This document shows, in pieces, positions 55,862 to 64,000 of a stretch of DNA of 64,000 bases; positions within the stretch are counted from its first letter, which is position 1, and the number at the start of each line of letters is the position of its first letter. Under the pieces are notes generated by a model. It ran no database searches. It was not told the DNA's origin and saw nothing but the letters and a program-made list of their open reading frames with translations. Where the stretch lies: contig NZ_BMVV01000002.1 of NCBI RefSeq assembly GCF_014650895.1, positions 186,001 through 250,000 on the forward strand. Direction: 5' to 3'. The position numbers were made by a program, and so were the translations under genes. This DNA is from Streptomyces omiyaensis (GTDB lineage Bacteria; Actinomycetota; Actinomycetes; Streptomycetales; Streptomycetaceae).

Positions 55862-57141
55862 ACGGCGAACTCCTGGAACGCGATGGTCTTCTCGACGGGG
55901 TAGTACTCGGACCCCAGCATCGCCCCGATGATGTAGGCGTTGCGGTACGCCCCCATGCCCAGGTCCGGCGAGGTGATGGAGTGGGTGTGGACACCGGCGT
56001 TCTGGAGGAAGACCTCGCGGCCCGTGGTGTCGACCGCGTAGTTGCGGGCGACGTCGAAGCGGCCCTGCCCGTCGAAGCGCAGCCGGTCGCGGAGCGGCTC
56101 CAGGAAGGCGGGGACGGCGTACTTGTAGCCGGTCGCGAGGATCAGGCCCTCGGTCTCGATCTCGTACTCCTTCTCCTGCTCCTCCTGGCGGAAGCCGAGG
56201 GTGTACGTGCCGCCCGCCTCGTCGTACGAGGCGGTGTGCAGCGCGGAGTTGGTGAGCAGGCGGGTGGGGACCGGGCCGGCGAAGTTCTTCTGGTAGAGCA
56301 GGTCGAAGATGGCGTCGATGAGGTCGCCGTTGATGCCCTTGAAGAGGCCCTTCTGCTGGGACTCCAGGCGGTAGCGGGTCTCCTCGGGGAGCGCGTGGAA
56401 GTAGTCCACGTACTCGGGGGAGGTCATCTCCAGGGTGAGCTTGGTGTACTCCAGCGGGAAGAAGCGCGGGGAGCGGGTCACCCAGTTGAGCTTGTAGCCG
56501 TGGACGTCGATCTCGGAGAGGAGGTCGTAGTAGATCTCCGCGGCGGACTGGCCGCTGCCGACGATCGTGATCGACTTCTTGCGCTGGAGCGCTTCCTTGT
56601 TCGGCACGTACCGCGAGTTGTGGATCAGGTCGCCGCCGAGCTCCGCGCAGGAGTCGGGGAGGTACGGCGGGGTGCCGGTGCCGAGGACGATCCGGCGGGA
56701 CCGGAACGTTTCTCCGGCCGTGGTGGTGACGAGGTACAGGCCCTCGGCCTCGTCGTGGGCGACGGAGGCGACGGTGGTGGAGAAGCGGATCGAGGTGACC
56801 TTGCCCGCGGCCCACCGGCAGTAGTCGTTGTACTCGGCGCGCAGCGGGTAGAAGTTCTCGCGGATGTAGAAGGAGTAGAGCCGGCCCTTCTCCTTCAGGT
56901 AGTTCAGGAAGGAGTACGGCGAGGTCGGGTCGGCGAGGGTCACCAGGTCCGACATGAACGGCGTCTGGAGGTGGGCGCCGTCGAGGAACATCCCCGAGTG
57001 CCACTCGAAGTCCGGCTTGGACTCCAGGAAGAGGCCGTTCAGCTCCTCGATGGGCTCGGTCAGGCAGGCGAGTCCGAGGTTGAACGGACCGAGCCCGATC
57101 CCGATGAAGTCGTGGATCTCAGCGATCTCAGGCGTGGACAA
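55858..57141 (-). CDS. desB: DesB, cadaverine N-monooxygenase
   Basis: 427-residue flavin monooxygenase of the lysine/ornithine N-hydroxylase family. FAD motif [12 protein letters not shown] (14-25), NADPH motif VGSGQSAAE (about 183-191), and the C-terminal ATGYKY segment are present. It hydroxylates cadaverine in desferrioxamine synthesis. The TTG at 57141 is the likely start (GGGAGAG upstream) and lies inside the desA 3' end with a 14-base overlap. Confidence 0.96.
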   Translation of the reverse strand: MSTPEIAEIHDFIGIGLGPFNLGLACLTEPIEELNGLFLESKPDFEWHSGMFLDGAHLQTPFMSDLVTLADPTSPYSFLNYLKEKGRLYSFYIRENFYPLRAEYNDYCRWAAGKVTSIRFSTTVASVAHDEAEGLYLVTTTAGETFRSRRIVLGTGTPPYLPDSCAELGGDLIHNSRYVPNKEALQRKKSITIVGSGQSAAEIYYDLLSEIDVHGYKLNWVTRSPRFFPLEYTKLTLEMTSPEYVDYFHALPEETRYRLESQQKGLFKGINGDLIDAIFDLLYQKNFAGPVPTRLLTNSALHTASYDEAGGTYTLGFRQEEQEKEYEIETEGLILATGYKYAVPAFLEPLRDRLRFDGQGRFDVARNYAVDTTGREVFLQNAGVHTHSITSPDLGMGAYRNAYIIGAMLGSEYYPVEKTIAFQEFAV

Positions 57142-58567
57142 GGTTCTCTCCCAGGTACTGCTCGGCGTGGCCGGCGATCAGATCGAGGACGGCGGCGATG
57201 TCGGCGACCGTGGTCTCGGGGTTGAGCAAGGTGAACTTGAGGTACTGGCGGCCGTCGACCTTGGTGCCGGCGACGACGGCCTCGCCCGAGGCGAAGAGCG
57301 CCTTGCGGGCGTGGAGGTTGGCCCGGTCGATCTCGGCGGGGGAGGCGGCGGCCTCCGGGACGTAGCGGTAGACGAGGGTGGACAGCTGCGGCTCCACGAC
57401 CACGTCGTAGCGCGGGTCGGCGGCGAGCAGGTCGTGACCGGCCCGGGCCAGGTCGCAGACCTCGTCGAAGAGCTCGCCGACGCCGTCCGCGCCCATCACC
57501 CGCAGGGTCATCCACAGCTTGAGTGCGTCGAACCGGCGGGTGGTCTGGAGCGACTTGTCCACCTGGTTGGGGATCTGCTCGGCGACCGTGCGGCGGGGGT
57601 TGAGGTAGTCCGCGTGGTAGGTGGCGTGCCGCAGGGCGGCTCCGTCGCGCACCAGCAGGGCGGAGGAACTCACCGGCTGGAAGAAGGACTTGTGGTAGTC
57701 GACGGTGACCGAGTCGGCGCGCTCGATGCCGTCCAGGAGGTGGCGGCGCTTGAGCGAGGTGAGCAGGCCGCAGCCGTAGGCCGCGTCGACGTGCATCCAG
57801 GCGCCGTACTCCTCGGCGAGGGCGGCGATCTCGGGCAGCGGGTCGATGGAGCCGAAGTCGGTGGTGCCCGCGGTGGCGACGATCGCCATCGGGACGAGGC
57901 CCTCGGCGCGGCAGGCCTCCAGCTCGGCGGCGAGGACGACGGACTGCATCCGGCGGTTCTCGTCGACCGGGATGGAGAGGACCGCCTCCTGGCCGAGGCC
58001 GAGGAGGCCGGCCGACTTCTGCACGGAGAAGTGGCTGCACTCGGAGGAGAAGATCCGCAGCTTCGACAGGTCGGCGGTGCCGGCCTCCTCGCGGGCGAGC
58101 AGCAGCGCCTGGAGGTTGGACTGGCTGCCGCCGCTGGTGAAGACGCCGTCGGCGTCGGGGCCGAAGCCGATGCGGGCGGTGGTCCAGTCGACGAGCTTGC
58201 GCTCGATCAGGGTGGCGCCGGCGGACTGGTCCCAGGTGTCGAGCGAGGAGTTGACCGCCGAGAGGACTGCCTCGCCGAGGACGGCCGGGATGACGACCGG
58301 GCAGTTGAGGTGGCCCAGGTAGCGCGGGTGGTGGAAGTAGACCGCGTCGCGGAGGTAGACGTCCTCCAGCTCGTCGAGGGCGGCGGAGGCGTCGCCCAGC
58401 GGGCGGTCGAGGTCCACGGCGTCGATCACGGGGGCCAGTTCGGCGGGGGTGACGCCGGTGAACGGGCCGCGTGTCGTGGCGAGTTTCCTCGCCACCCGCT
58501 CGACTCCTTCGGTGACGGAGCGTCGGTAGCTCTCCGCCGTCGTGTCGTTGAGCAGGTGCGAACGCAT
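57128..58567 (-). CDS. desA: DesA, lysine decarboxylase (PLP)
   Basis: 479-residue group II PLP decarboxylase. PLP lysine is K293 in [12 protein letters not shown]; the Asp that pairs with the pyridine nitrogen is in HVDAAYG (D261); [12 protein letters not shown] lies near 145. It makes cadaverine from lysine, the first step to desferrioxamine. ATG at 58567, with an iron box 56-74 bases upstream. First gene of the overlapping desABCD operon. Confidence 0.97.
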   Translation of the reverse strand: MRSHLLNDTTAESYRRSVTEGVERVARKLATTRGPFTGVTPAELAPVIDAVDLDRPLGDASAALDELEDVYLRDAVYFHHPRYLGHLNCPVVIPAVLGEAVLSAVNSSLDTWDQSAGATLIERKLVDWTTARIGFGPDADGVFTSGGSQSNLQALLLAREEAGTADLSKLRIFSSECSHFSVQKSAGLLGLGQEAVLSIPVDENRRMQSVVLAAELEACRAEGLVPMAIVATAGTTDFGSIDPLPEIAALAEEYGAWMHVDAAYGCGLLTSLKRRHLLDGIERADSVTVDYHKSFFQPVSSSALLVRDGAALRHATYHADYLNPRRTVAEQIPNQVDKSLQTTRRFDALKLWMTLRVMGADGVGELFDEVCDLARAGHDLLAADPRYDVVVEPQLSTLVYRYVPEAAASPAEIDRANLHARKALFASGEAVVAGTKVDGRQYLKFTLLNPETTVADIAAVLDLIAGHAEQYLGENLVHA

Positions 58568-58622
58568 GTGGGGGGCCCTTCCGGGACGGGGGACGCGGGA
58601 TACGCAGCCGTGAGTGCGAAAG

Positions 58623-58641
58623 TAAGGTTAGCCTAACCTAA
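58623..58641. promoter_or_regulatory. iron box upstream of desA
   Basis: Minus strand TTAGGTTAGGCTAACCTTA, a near-perfect 19-bp match to the DmdR1/IdeR iron box, centred at 58632. It should repress desABCD when iron is plentiful. Confidence 0.95.
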
Positions 58642-58653
58642 CGTCATATGCCA

Positions 58654-58687
58654 ACGGCCCCCCGATCGGCGGGGATCGGGGGGCCGT
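58654..58687 (-). terminator. terminator after desF
   Basis: A perfect 14-bp stem ACGGCCCCCCGATC / GATCGGGGGGCCGT with a 6-base loop, behind desF and just upstream of the desA iron box. Confidence 0.9.
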
Positions 58688-58712
58688 GCGGCGAAAGGGC
58701 GGACCTGTCCGC

Positions 58713-59585
58713 CTACTGCGGGGCGCCGTCCTGCGCCGCGTCCTGCGTCGTCTCGTCCGGCACCTCGCGCAGGGCGTCCTCCGACAGCCCCTTGCGCCAG
58801 TACCCCACGAAGGTCACCCGGCGCCGGTCGATCCCGCGCTCGCGCACGAAGTGCCGCCGCAGCGCCTTGACCGCGCCGGACTCGCCCGCGATCCACACGT
58901 ACGGCGCCTCCCCTGGCAGCTCCGCCGCCGTGACCGCCTCCAGGCCGGAGGGCGCGCCCTCCTCCCGGACCAGCCAGGTGACCGTGGCGTCGGCCTCCGT
59001 CACGAGCTCCGTCCGGTCGCCGGAGCGGGGCACGTCGAGGAAGACCCGGGCCCGGGTCCCGGCCGGCAGCCACTCCAGGATCGCGGAGGCGGCGGGCAGC
59101 GCCGTCTCGTCCGCCCAGATCAGCACCGAGTCGGTGCCCTCCGGCGGCCGGAAGCGGACGGCGGTGTTGTCGGCGACCGCCGGGCCGAGGACGACCACCC
59201 GGTCACCGGGCTCCGCCCGCTGCGCCCAGCGGCAGGCCGGCCCGCCGTCCTCGTGGACGGCGAAGTCGATGTCCATCTCGTCCACCGGCCCGGTGCGCTG
59301 CTCGCGGACGGTGTACGAGCGCATCACGGCCCGGACGTCGTCGGGCATGGCCCGCCAGGCTCCGAGGATCGCGTACATGTCCGGCTCGTCCAGCGGCGGC
59401 AGGACCGGGGCCTCCTGCCCGGGGTGCGGCAGGAAGAGCGAGAGCGACTGGTCGCGGCCCCCGGCGGCGAAGCCCTTGAGCTCCTCGCCGGTGAAGGTGA
59501 CGCGGATCAGGGACGGGCCGAGCCGCCGCGTCCGGTCGACCTGGAGGGAGAAGAACTGGAACGGGGCGGTCTCGGCGTTCGCCAT
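58713..59585 (-). CDS. desF: DesF, siderophore-interacting flavoprotein
   Basis: 290-residue siderophore-interacting protein (ViuB/SIP type). The FAD-binding RSYTVRE motif (about 89-95), the VVLGPAV turn and IWADETALPAASAILEWLP in the NAD(P)H-like part are typical. It likely reduces ferric desferrioxamine in the cytoplasm to release iron. It begins four bases after desE, so the two are co-transcribed under the upstream iron box. Confidence 0.94.
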   Translation of the reverse strand: MANAETAPFQFFSLQVDRTRRLGPSLIRVTFTGEELKGFAAGGRDQSLSLFLPHPGQEAPVLPPLDEPDMYAILGAWRAMPDDVRAVMRSYTVREQRTGPVDEMDIDFAVHEDGGPACRWAQRAEPGDRVVVLGPAVADNTAVRFRPPEGTDSVLIWADETALPAASAILEWLPAGTRARVFLDVPRSGDRTELVTEADATVTWLVREEGAPSGLEAVTAAELPGEAPYVWIAGESGAVKALRRHFVRERGIDRRRVTFVGYWRKGLSEDALREVPDETTQDAAQDGAPQ

Positions 59586-59589
59586 CGGG

Positions 59590-60639
59590 TCAGGCCACCT
59601 TCTTCGCGTTCTCCAGGGCGGTGGCCAGGTCCTCCAGGAGGGGGGCGCACTTGGCGTAGGAGTAGATCGGCTCGGTCACGCGCGGGAAGACCTGGCCGGC
59701 CTTGACGGCGGGCAGCGCGGCCCAGGTCGGCTTGGCCTTCAGCTGCTCGGGCTGGAGGGTGCCGGTGCGGTTGTCGAGGAGGATGACGTCGGCCTTGTAG
59801 GCGTCGACGTTCTCCCAGCTGAGGAGCTCGAACCAGCCGGACGGGTCCAGCTTCGTCGGGGTGACGAGGGTGAGGCCCAGCTCCTGGAAGAAGAGCGTGT
59901 CGGTCGGGCGGACCGGGGTGGAGACGTAGAAGGTGTCCGGGGCGCCGGAGCCGATGAGGACCTTGATGTCCTTCTTGCCCTGGGCGACCTTGCGCAGGCG
60001 CTCGGCGGCCGCCTCGAAGCGGGCCTTGTCCTTCTTGACCTGCTCGCTGTTCACGTCGGCGCCCAGCGAGGCGGCCAGGTCGGCGTGGCGCTGGAGGACG
60101 GACGGCATCGACTTGCCGGAGGCCCACAGGGCGACGCTCGGGGCGATCTTCGCGATCTTGGCCTTCTGCTCCTCCGGCACGTACCAGAGGGCGTCCTTCT
60201 CCCACATGTCGGTGATGAGGACCTCGGGCTGGAGCTTGAGGTACTCCTCGATGTTGAACTCGCCCCAGACGTTGCCGAGGACCTTGACCTTGGTGATGTC
60301 GAGGTCGCCCGCCTGGACGTCGGGCTTGCGCTCCTTGGTCTTCGGGTCCTCGACGTAGGTCGGGCCGAAGACGCCGGCGACCTCGACGCCGAAGTCCTTG
60401 AGGGCGGCGGCCATGCCGGTGAAGGCGACGATGTTCTTCGGCGTCGCCGCGGTCTTCACGGTCTGGCCGCGGTCGTCCTTGAACTCCCAGGAGCCGGACT
60501 TGGCCGAAGCGGAGGAGCCGGAGTCCTTCTTCTTGTCGCCGTCGCCGCAGGCGGCGAGCGCGGCGCCGAGCCCGAGGGCGCCGCCCGCGGCGAGGATGCC
60601 GCGGCGGGTGAGGGAGGTGGCTCGGGCGTTGCTGGGCAT
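59590..60639 (-). CDS. desE: DesE, ferrioxamine-binding lipoprotein
   Basis: 349-residue siderophore-binding protein of the helical-backbone metal receptor family (FecCD/TroA class III). The signal has a twin-arginine-like TRRGIL (11-16) and a lipobox LAAC with Cys31. The mature part has the two-lobe pattern (NIVAFTGMAAALKDFGVEVAGVFG; WGEFNIEEYLKLQPEVLITD). It captures ferrioxamines outside the membrane. ATG at 60639 was chosen to start the signal properly. Iron box 50-68 bases upstream. Confidence 0.95.
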   Translation of the reverse strand: MPSNARATSLTRRGILAAGGALGLGAALAACGDGDKKKDSGSSASAKSGSWEFKDDRGQTVKTAATPKNIVAFTGMAAALKDFGVEVAGVFGPTYVEDPKTKERKPDVQAGDLDITKVKVLGNVWGEFNIEEYLKLQPEVLITDMWEKDALWYVPEEQKAKIAKIAPSVALWASGKSMPSVLQRHADLAASLGADVNSEQVKKDKARFEAAAERLRKVAQGKKDIKVLIGSGAPDTFYVSTPVRPTDTLFFQELGLTLVTPTKLDPSGWFELLSWENVDAYKADVILLDNRTGTLQPEQLKAKPTWAALPAVKAGQVFPRVTEPIYSYAKCAPLLEDLATALENAKKVA

Positions 60640-60688
60640 GGCGGGGTCGCTTTCGGTACGTGCCGGGGTCGGCCTGGGCAAGTCGAGG

Positions 60689-60707
60689 GTAGGTTAGCCT
60701 AACCTCA
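60689..60707. promoter_or_regulatory. iron box upstream of desE
   Basis: GTAGGTTAGCCTAACCTCA, centred at 60698, with perfect AGGTTAG/CTAACCT arms, the DmdR/IdeR pattern. Confidence 0.93.
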
Positions 60708-60780
60708 TAGCGATCTGCAGGGCCGGGGCACCGAGGACTGCGTCACATTGCCGTGACGGCGCGCCGTCGGGTACGGCGGA

Positions 60781-60808
60781 GCCCGCCGCCCCCGGAGGGG
60801 CGACGGGC
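60781..60808 (-). terminator. terminator after the acyl-CoA dehydrogenase gene
   Basis: A 12-bp stem with one mismatch (GCCCGCCGCCCC / GGGGCGACGGGC) and a 4-base loop, 20 bases behind the stop. Confidence 0.75.
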
Positions 60809-60827
60809 CCGGGTGTCCGCGGACGGG

Positions 60828-61988
60828 TCAGGCGCCGAGGCCCAACTCCCGCGCGATCAGCATCCGCTGGACCTCGCTGGTGCCCTCGCCGATCTCCAGG
60901 ATCTTCGAGTCGCGCCACATGCGGGCCACCGGGTACTCGTTCATGAACCCGTAGCCGCCGTGGATCTGGGTGGCCTCCCGGGCGTTGTCGACGGCCACCG
61001 TCGACGAGTACAGCTTCGCCACCGCCGCCTCCTTCTTGAAGGGCTCGCCGAGCACCAGCCGCGAGGCCGCGTCCCGCCAGCCGATGCGGGCCATGTGCGC
61101 CCGCGTCTCCATGTCGGCGATCTTGAACTGGATGGCCTGGTTGTCGGCGATCGGCCGGCCGAAGGCGTGACGTTCCTTCGCGTACTTCACCGACTCGTCG
61201 ACACAGCCCTGGGCGAGGCCCGTCGCGAGCGCCGCGATGGCGACCCGGCCCTCGTCGAGGATCCGCAGGAACTGCGCGTAGCCGCGGCCCTCCTCGCCGA
61301 GCAGGTTCTCCGCCGGGACGCGCACGTCGTCGAAGGAGAGCTCACGGGTGTCCGAGGCGTTCCAGCCGACCTTCGAGTAGGGGGCGGCGACCGTGAAGCC
61401 GGGGGTGCCGGACGGGACGATGATCGAGGAGATCAGCGGCCGGCCGTCGGGCTTGCGGCCGGTGACCGCGGTGACCGTCACCAGACCCGTGATGTCCGTA
61501 CCGGAGTTGGTGATGAAGCACTTCGAGCCGTTGACGACCCACTGGTCGCCGTCGCGGACCGCCGTGGTGCGGGTGCCGCCCGCGTCCGAGCCGGCGCCCG
61601 GCTCGGTCAGGCCGAAGGCGCCCAGCATCTCGCCGGCGCACAGCTTCGGCAGCCACTGCCGCTTCTGCTCCTCGGTGCCGAAGAGGTGGAGCGGCATGGC
61701 GCCCAGCGAGACGCCCGCCTCCAGCGTGATCGCCACCGAGGAGTCGACCCGGGCCAGCTCCTCCAGGGCGATGCCGAGGGCGAGGTAGTCGCCGCCCATG
61801 CCGCCGTACTCCTCCGGGAACGGCAGGCCGAAGAGGCCCATGCGGCCCATCTCGGCGACGATCTCGTACGGGAACTCGTGCCGCTCGTAGTAGTCGCCGA
61901 TCTTCGGCGCCACCACGTCGTGGGCGAACTGTTCGACGGTGCGGCGGAGTTCCTCGTGCTCTGCGGAGAGCCGGTGGTCGAGGGACAT
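60828..61988 (-). CDS. acdH: acyl-CoA dehydrogenase (AcdH-like)
   Basis: 386-residue FAD-dependent acyl-CoA dehydrogenase. Signatures: AFGLTEPGAGSDAGGTRTTA, WVVNGSKCFITN, GGYGFMNEYPVARMWRD and the end EIGEGTSEVQRMLIAREL. In other Streptomyces the gene at this location, acdH, oxidises branched-chain acyl-CoAs (isovaleryl/isobutyryl-CoA). It follows HMG-CoA lyase by two bases, and with the carboxylase gene upstream forms a leucine-degradation operon. ATG at 61988 with GGAG. Confidence 0.93.
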   Translation of the reverse strand: MSLDHRLSAEHEELRRTVEQFAHDVVAPKIGDYYERHEFPYEIVAEMGRMGLFGLPFPEEYGGMGGDYLALGIALEELARVDSSVAITLEAGVSLGAMPLHLFGTEEQKRQWLPKLCAGEMLGAFGLTEPGAGSDAGGTRTTAVRDGDQWVVNGSKCFITNSGTDITGLVTVTAVTGRKPDGRPLISSIIVPSGTPGFTVAAPYSKVGWNASDTRELSFDDVRVPAENLLGEEGRGYAQFLRILDEGRVAIAALATGLAQGCVDESVKYAKERHAFGRPIADNQAIQFKIADMETRAHMARIGWRDAASRLVLGEPFKKEAAVAKLYSSTVAVDNAREATQIHGGYGFMNEYPVARMWRDSKILEIGEGTSEVQRMLIARELGLGA

Positions 61989-61990
61989 GA

Positions 61991-62923
61991 TCAGGACTCC
62001 TTGTGGGAGAGCGCGCGGACGGTACGGGACGGACTCGGCCGCCCCAGCTGTTCGGCCATCCACACGCTCGTGGCGGTGAGGGCGGCCAGGTCGACCCCGG
62101 TCTCGATGCCGAGGCCGTCGAGCATCCACACCAGGTCCTCGGTGGCGAGGTTGCCGGTGGCGGACTCGGCGTAGGGGCAGCCGCCGAGGCCGCCCGCGGA
62201 GGCGTCCACGACGGTCACGCCGTGCCGCAGCGCGGCCAGCGTGTTGGAGAGCGCCTGCCCGTAGGTGTCGTGGAAGTGCACGGCGAGCCGGGAGACCGGC
62301 ACCCCGGCCTCCGCCAGGCCGGTCAGCAGCGCGCCGACGTGGCCCGGGGTGGCGACGCCGATGGTGTCGCCGAGGCTCAGCTCGTCGCAGCCCATGTCGG
62401 CGAGCGCCCGGGTGACGCGGACGACCTGCTCGACGGGGACGGCGCCCTCCCAGGGGTCGCCGAAGCACATCGACAGATAGCCGCGGACCCTCAGGCCCGC
62501 CTCTATCGCCCGGATGACGACCGGCTCGAACATCGCGAGCGCCTCGTCGACGGTCCGGTTGAGGTTGGCCCTGGCGAACGACTCGGTGGCGGAGGCGAAG
62601 ACGGCGACCTCGCGGGCGCCGAGCGCGAGCGCCCGGTCGAGCCCGCGCTCGTTCGGCACCAGGACCGGGAGGCGTACGGGAAGGCCGTTGACGAGCGGGA
62701 ACAGCGTCTCGGCGTCAGCCAGCTGGGGCACCCACTTCGGGTGCACGAAGCTGGTCGCCTCGACGGTCGAGAGGCCGGCGGCGGCCAGCCGGCGGATGAA
62801 CTCCGCCTTCACCTCGGTGGGGACGGCCGTCTTCTCGTTCTGCAGCCCGTCCCGGGGGCCCACCTCGTGGATCCGGACCCGGGCCGGCAGCGACGGGTCG
62901 GGGACGGTCATGGGGAGGGTCAT
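61991..62923 (-). CDS. hydroxymethylglutaryl-CoA lyase
   Basis: 310-residue HMGL-like TIM barrel. Signature motifs: EVGPRDGLQNEK (metal/substrate site, about 20-31), SLGDTIGVATPG, HFHDTYGQALSN and the lid loop GGLGGCPYAESATGN with its active-site Cys. It splits HMG-CoA to acetoacetate and acetyl-CoA, the last step of leucine catabolism. ATG at 62923 overlaps the carboxylase stop (ATGA); a second ATG at 62911 is possible. Confidence 0.94.
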   Translation of the reverse strand: MTLPMTVPDPSLPARVRIHEVGPRDGLQNEKTAVPTEVKAEFIRRLAAAGLSTVEATSFVHPKWVPQLADAETLFPLVNGLPVRLPVLVPNERGLDRALALGAREVAVFASATESFARANLNRTVDEALAMFEPVVIRAIEAGLRVRGYLSMCFGDPWEGAVPVEQVVRVTRALADMGCDELSLGDTIGVATPGHVGALLTGLAEAGVPVSRLAVHFHDTYGQALSNTLAALRHGVTVVDASAGGLGGCPYAESATGNLATEDLVWMLDGLGIETGVDLAALTATSVWMAEQLGRPSPSRTVRALSHKES

Positions 62924-64000
62924 TCCGCGTCCTCCTCGCGGGGCGCGACGACCGCCAGGACCTGGTCCATGGCGACGGTCGAGCCGGGCGCGACGTCCAG
63001 CTCGGTGACGGTGCCGGCGTGCGGGGCGGAGATGACGTGCTCCATCTTCATCGCCTCGACCACCAGCAGGCTCTGACCCGCCTCCACCTCGTCCCCGACC
63101 GCCACCTTCACGACCGTGACGGTGCCGGGCATCGGCGCGGCGAGCGTGTCCGCCCCGCCGTGCCGGGCGCCCGAGAGCGCGGCCGCGACCGGGTCGTGGT
63201 CCACGACGTGCCAGGAGTCCCCCTCCCGGCCCAGCCAGGCGCCCGCCCGGCGGAAGGAGTGGGTGACCCCGTCGACGGTGACGGTGACCCCGGTGGGGGT
63301 GACGCGGGCGTCGGCGGGGGCCGTGACGGCGACCGGCTCGGCCCCCGCCACCCGCAGCGGGAAGGCGAGCGGCCGGGGCGTGCCGCCGAGGCGCCAGCCG
63401 CTCGGCACGTCGAAGGGGTCCGTCCAGCCGTCGCGCGGCCGCGGCGCCAGCTCCGCCCGCCGGACGGCCGCCGCCGCCGCGTACACCTCGTCCGGCACGC
63501 CCCGCGGGACCAGGGACTCGGCGTCCCGCTCGACCAGGCCGGTGTCCATCGCCCCCGACACCACGTCCGGGTGGGCGAGGAGCCGGCGCAGGAAGCCCGC
63601 GTTGGTGGGGACGCCGAGGGTGGTCAGCTCCGCGAGGGCCCCGCGCAGCTTCCGCAGCGCCGTCGGACGGTCCTTCGCGTGGACGATGACCTTCGACAGC
63701 ATCGGGTCGTAGAGGGAGGAGACCTCGGAGCCCTCCAGGAGACCGGAGTCGGTGCGCACCCCGTCGCCCGCCGGCTCGTCCAGCGCCAGCACCGTGCCGC
63801 CCGACGGCAGGAAGCCGCGGGAGGGGTCCTCGGCGCAGATCCGCGCCTCGACCGCCCAGCCGTCGAGGCGGACGTCCTCCTGGCCGAAGGAGAGCGGCTC
63901 GCCGGCCGCCACCCGCAGCTGCCACTCCACCAGGTCCAGGCCGGTGACGAGCTCCGTGACCGGGTGCTCGACCTGGAGGCGGGTGTTCATCTCCATGAAG
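62920..64000 (-). CDS. acyl-CoA carboxylase alpha subunit, 5' part missing
   Basis: The visible 359 residues are the end of the biotin carboxylase domain (MNTRLQVEHPVTELVTGLDLVEWQL, then GWAVEARICAEDP), a linker and the biotin carrier domain with the biotinylated Lys in EAMKM. The start lies beyond the window. With the following HMG-CoA lyase and acyl-CoA dehydrogenase the best reading is methylcrotonyl-CoA carboxylase of leucine catabolism, although acetyl/propionyl-CoA carboxylases share these domains. Its stop overlaps the lyase start by four bases. Confidence 0.92.
   Translation of the reverse strand, partial: FMEMNTRLQVEHPVTELVTGLDLVEWQLRVAAGEPLSFGQEDVRLDGWAVEARICAEDPSRGFLPSGGTVLALDEPAGDGVRTDSGLLEGSEVSSLYDPMLSKVIVHAKDRPTALRKLRGALAELTTLGVPTNAGFLRRLLAHPDVVSGAMDTGLVERDAESLVPRGVPDEVYAAAAAVRRAELAPRPRDGWTDPFDVPSGWRLGGTPRPLAFPLRVAGAEPVAVTAPADARVTPTGVTVTVDGVTHSFRRAGAWLGREGDSWHVVDHDPVAAALSGARHGGADTLAAPMPGTVTVVKVAVGDEVEAGQSLLVVEAMKMEHVISAPHAGTVTELDVAPGSTVAMDQVLAVVAPREEDAE

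Noticed and set aside
52191..55931. One 1246-codon open frame through the GH20 gene into des genes
   Set aside because: It is open only because of high GC content; after about 53400 it is the antisense shadow of desD and desC.

Overview
The window comes from a high-GC actinobacterium, almost certainly Streptomyces. It carries adpA with an in-frame TTA (bldA-dependent) codon, the desEFABCD desferrioxamine locus with two iron boxes, a CebR-type operator, and the adpA/orn/tRNA-His neighbourhood known from Streptomyces chromosomes.

Left host part (1-8275). A truncated aspartate/alanine-exchanger-type membrane protein is followed by a CebEFG-like sugar ABC transporter (minus strand). Divergent from it are two secreted, cellulose-binding glycoside hydrolases, a GH74 xyloglucanase and a GH10 xylanase. 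A perfect CebR-type palindrome sits between the two arms. Together they look like a module that cuts plant-wall beta-glucans and imports the oligosaccharides.

Prophage (8276-45329). A 37 kb siphovirus-type prophage is integrated in the 3' end of tRNA-His. A 26-bp direct repeat marks attL (8276-8301) and attR (45304-45329), and a tyrosine integrase lies beside attR. Nearly all phage genes read leftward. From right to left they are: integrase; divergent immunity regulators with two GGAC-N5-GTCC operators; an early region (Cas4-like nuclease, possible ssDNA-binding protein, D5-type primase-helicase, repeat-rich candidate origin, RusA resolvase, WhiB-like protein, PP-loop PAPS-reductase-like protein, many small coupled genes); a lipoprotein moron; HNH, kinase and terminase; portal, protease and HK97 capsid; connectors and tail tube; tail chaperones with a GGGAAAA frameshift site; a 1261-residue tape measure; tail tip; amidase endolysin and holin. 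Left of the lysis genes is an accessory island (8.6-12.0 kb) with an XRE-TPR regulator translationally coupled to a pterin-carbinolamine-dehydratase homologue, plus several small unknown genes.

Right host part (45330-64000). tRNA-His, orn, adpA, a small membrane protein, a universal stress protein, a GPR1/FUN34/YaaH-type transporter, glmS, a decayed GH20 hexosaminidase, desDCBA, desF, desE, then acyl-CoA dehydrogenase, HMG-CoA lyase and the C-terminal part of a biotin-dependent carboxylase alpha subunit (branched-chain/leucine catabolism).

Most promising for new biology: the regulator-dehydratase island, the WhiB and PP-loop cysteine-rich gene pair, the iteron-like array next to the primase-helicase, and the gene-start-associated repeats of the early region.
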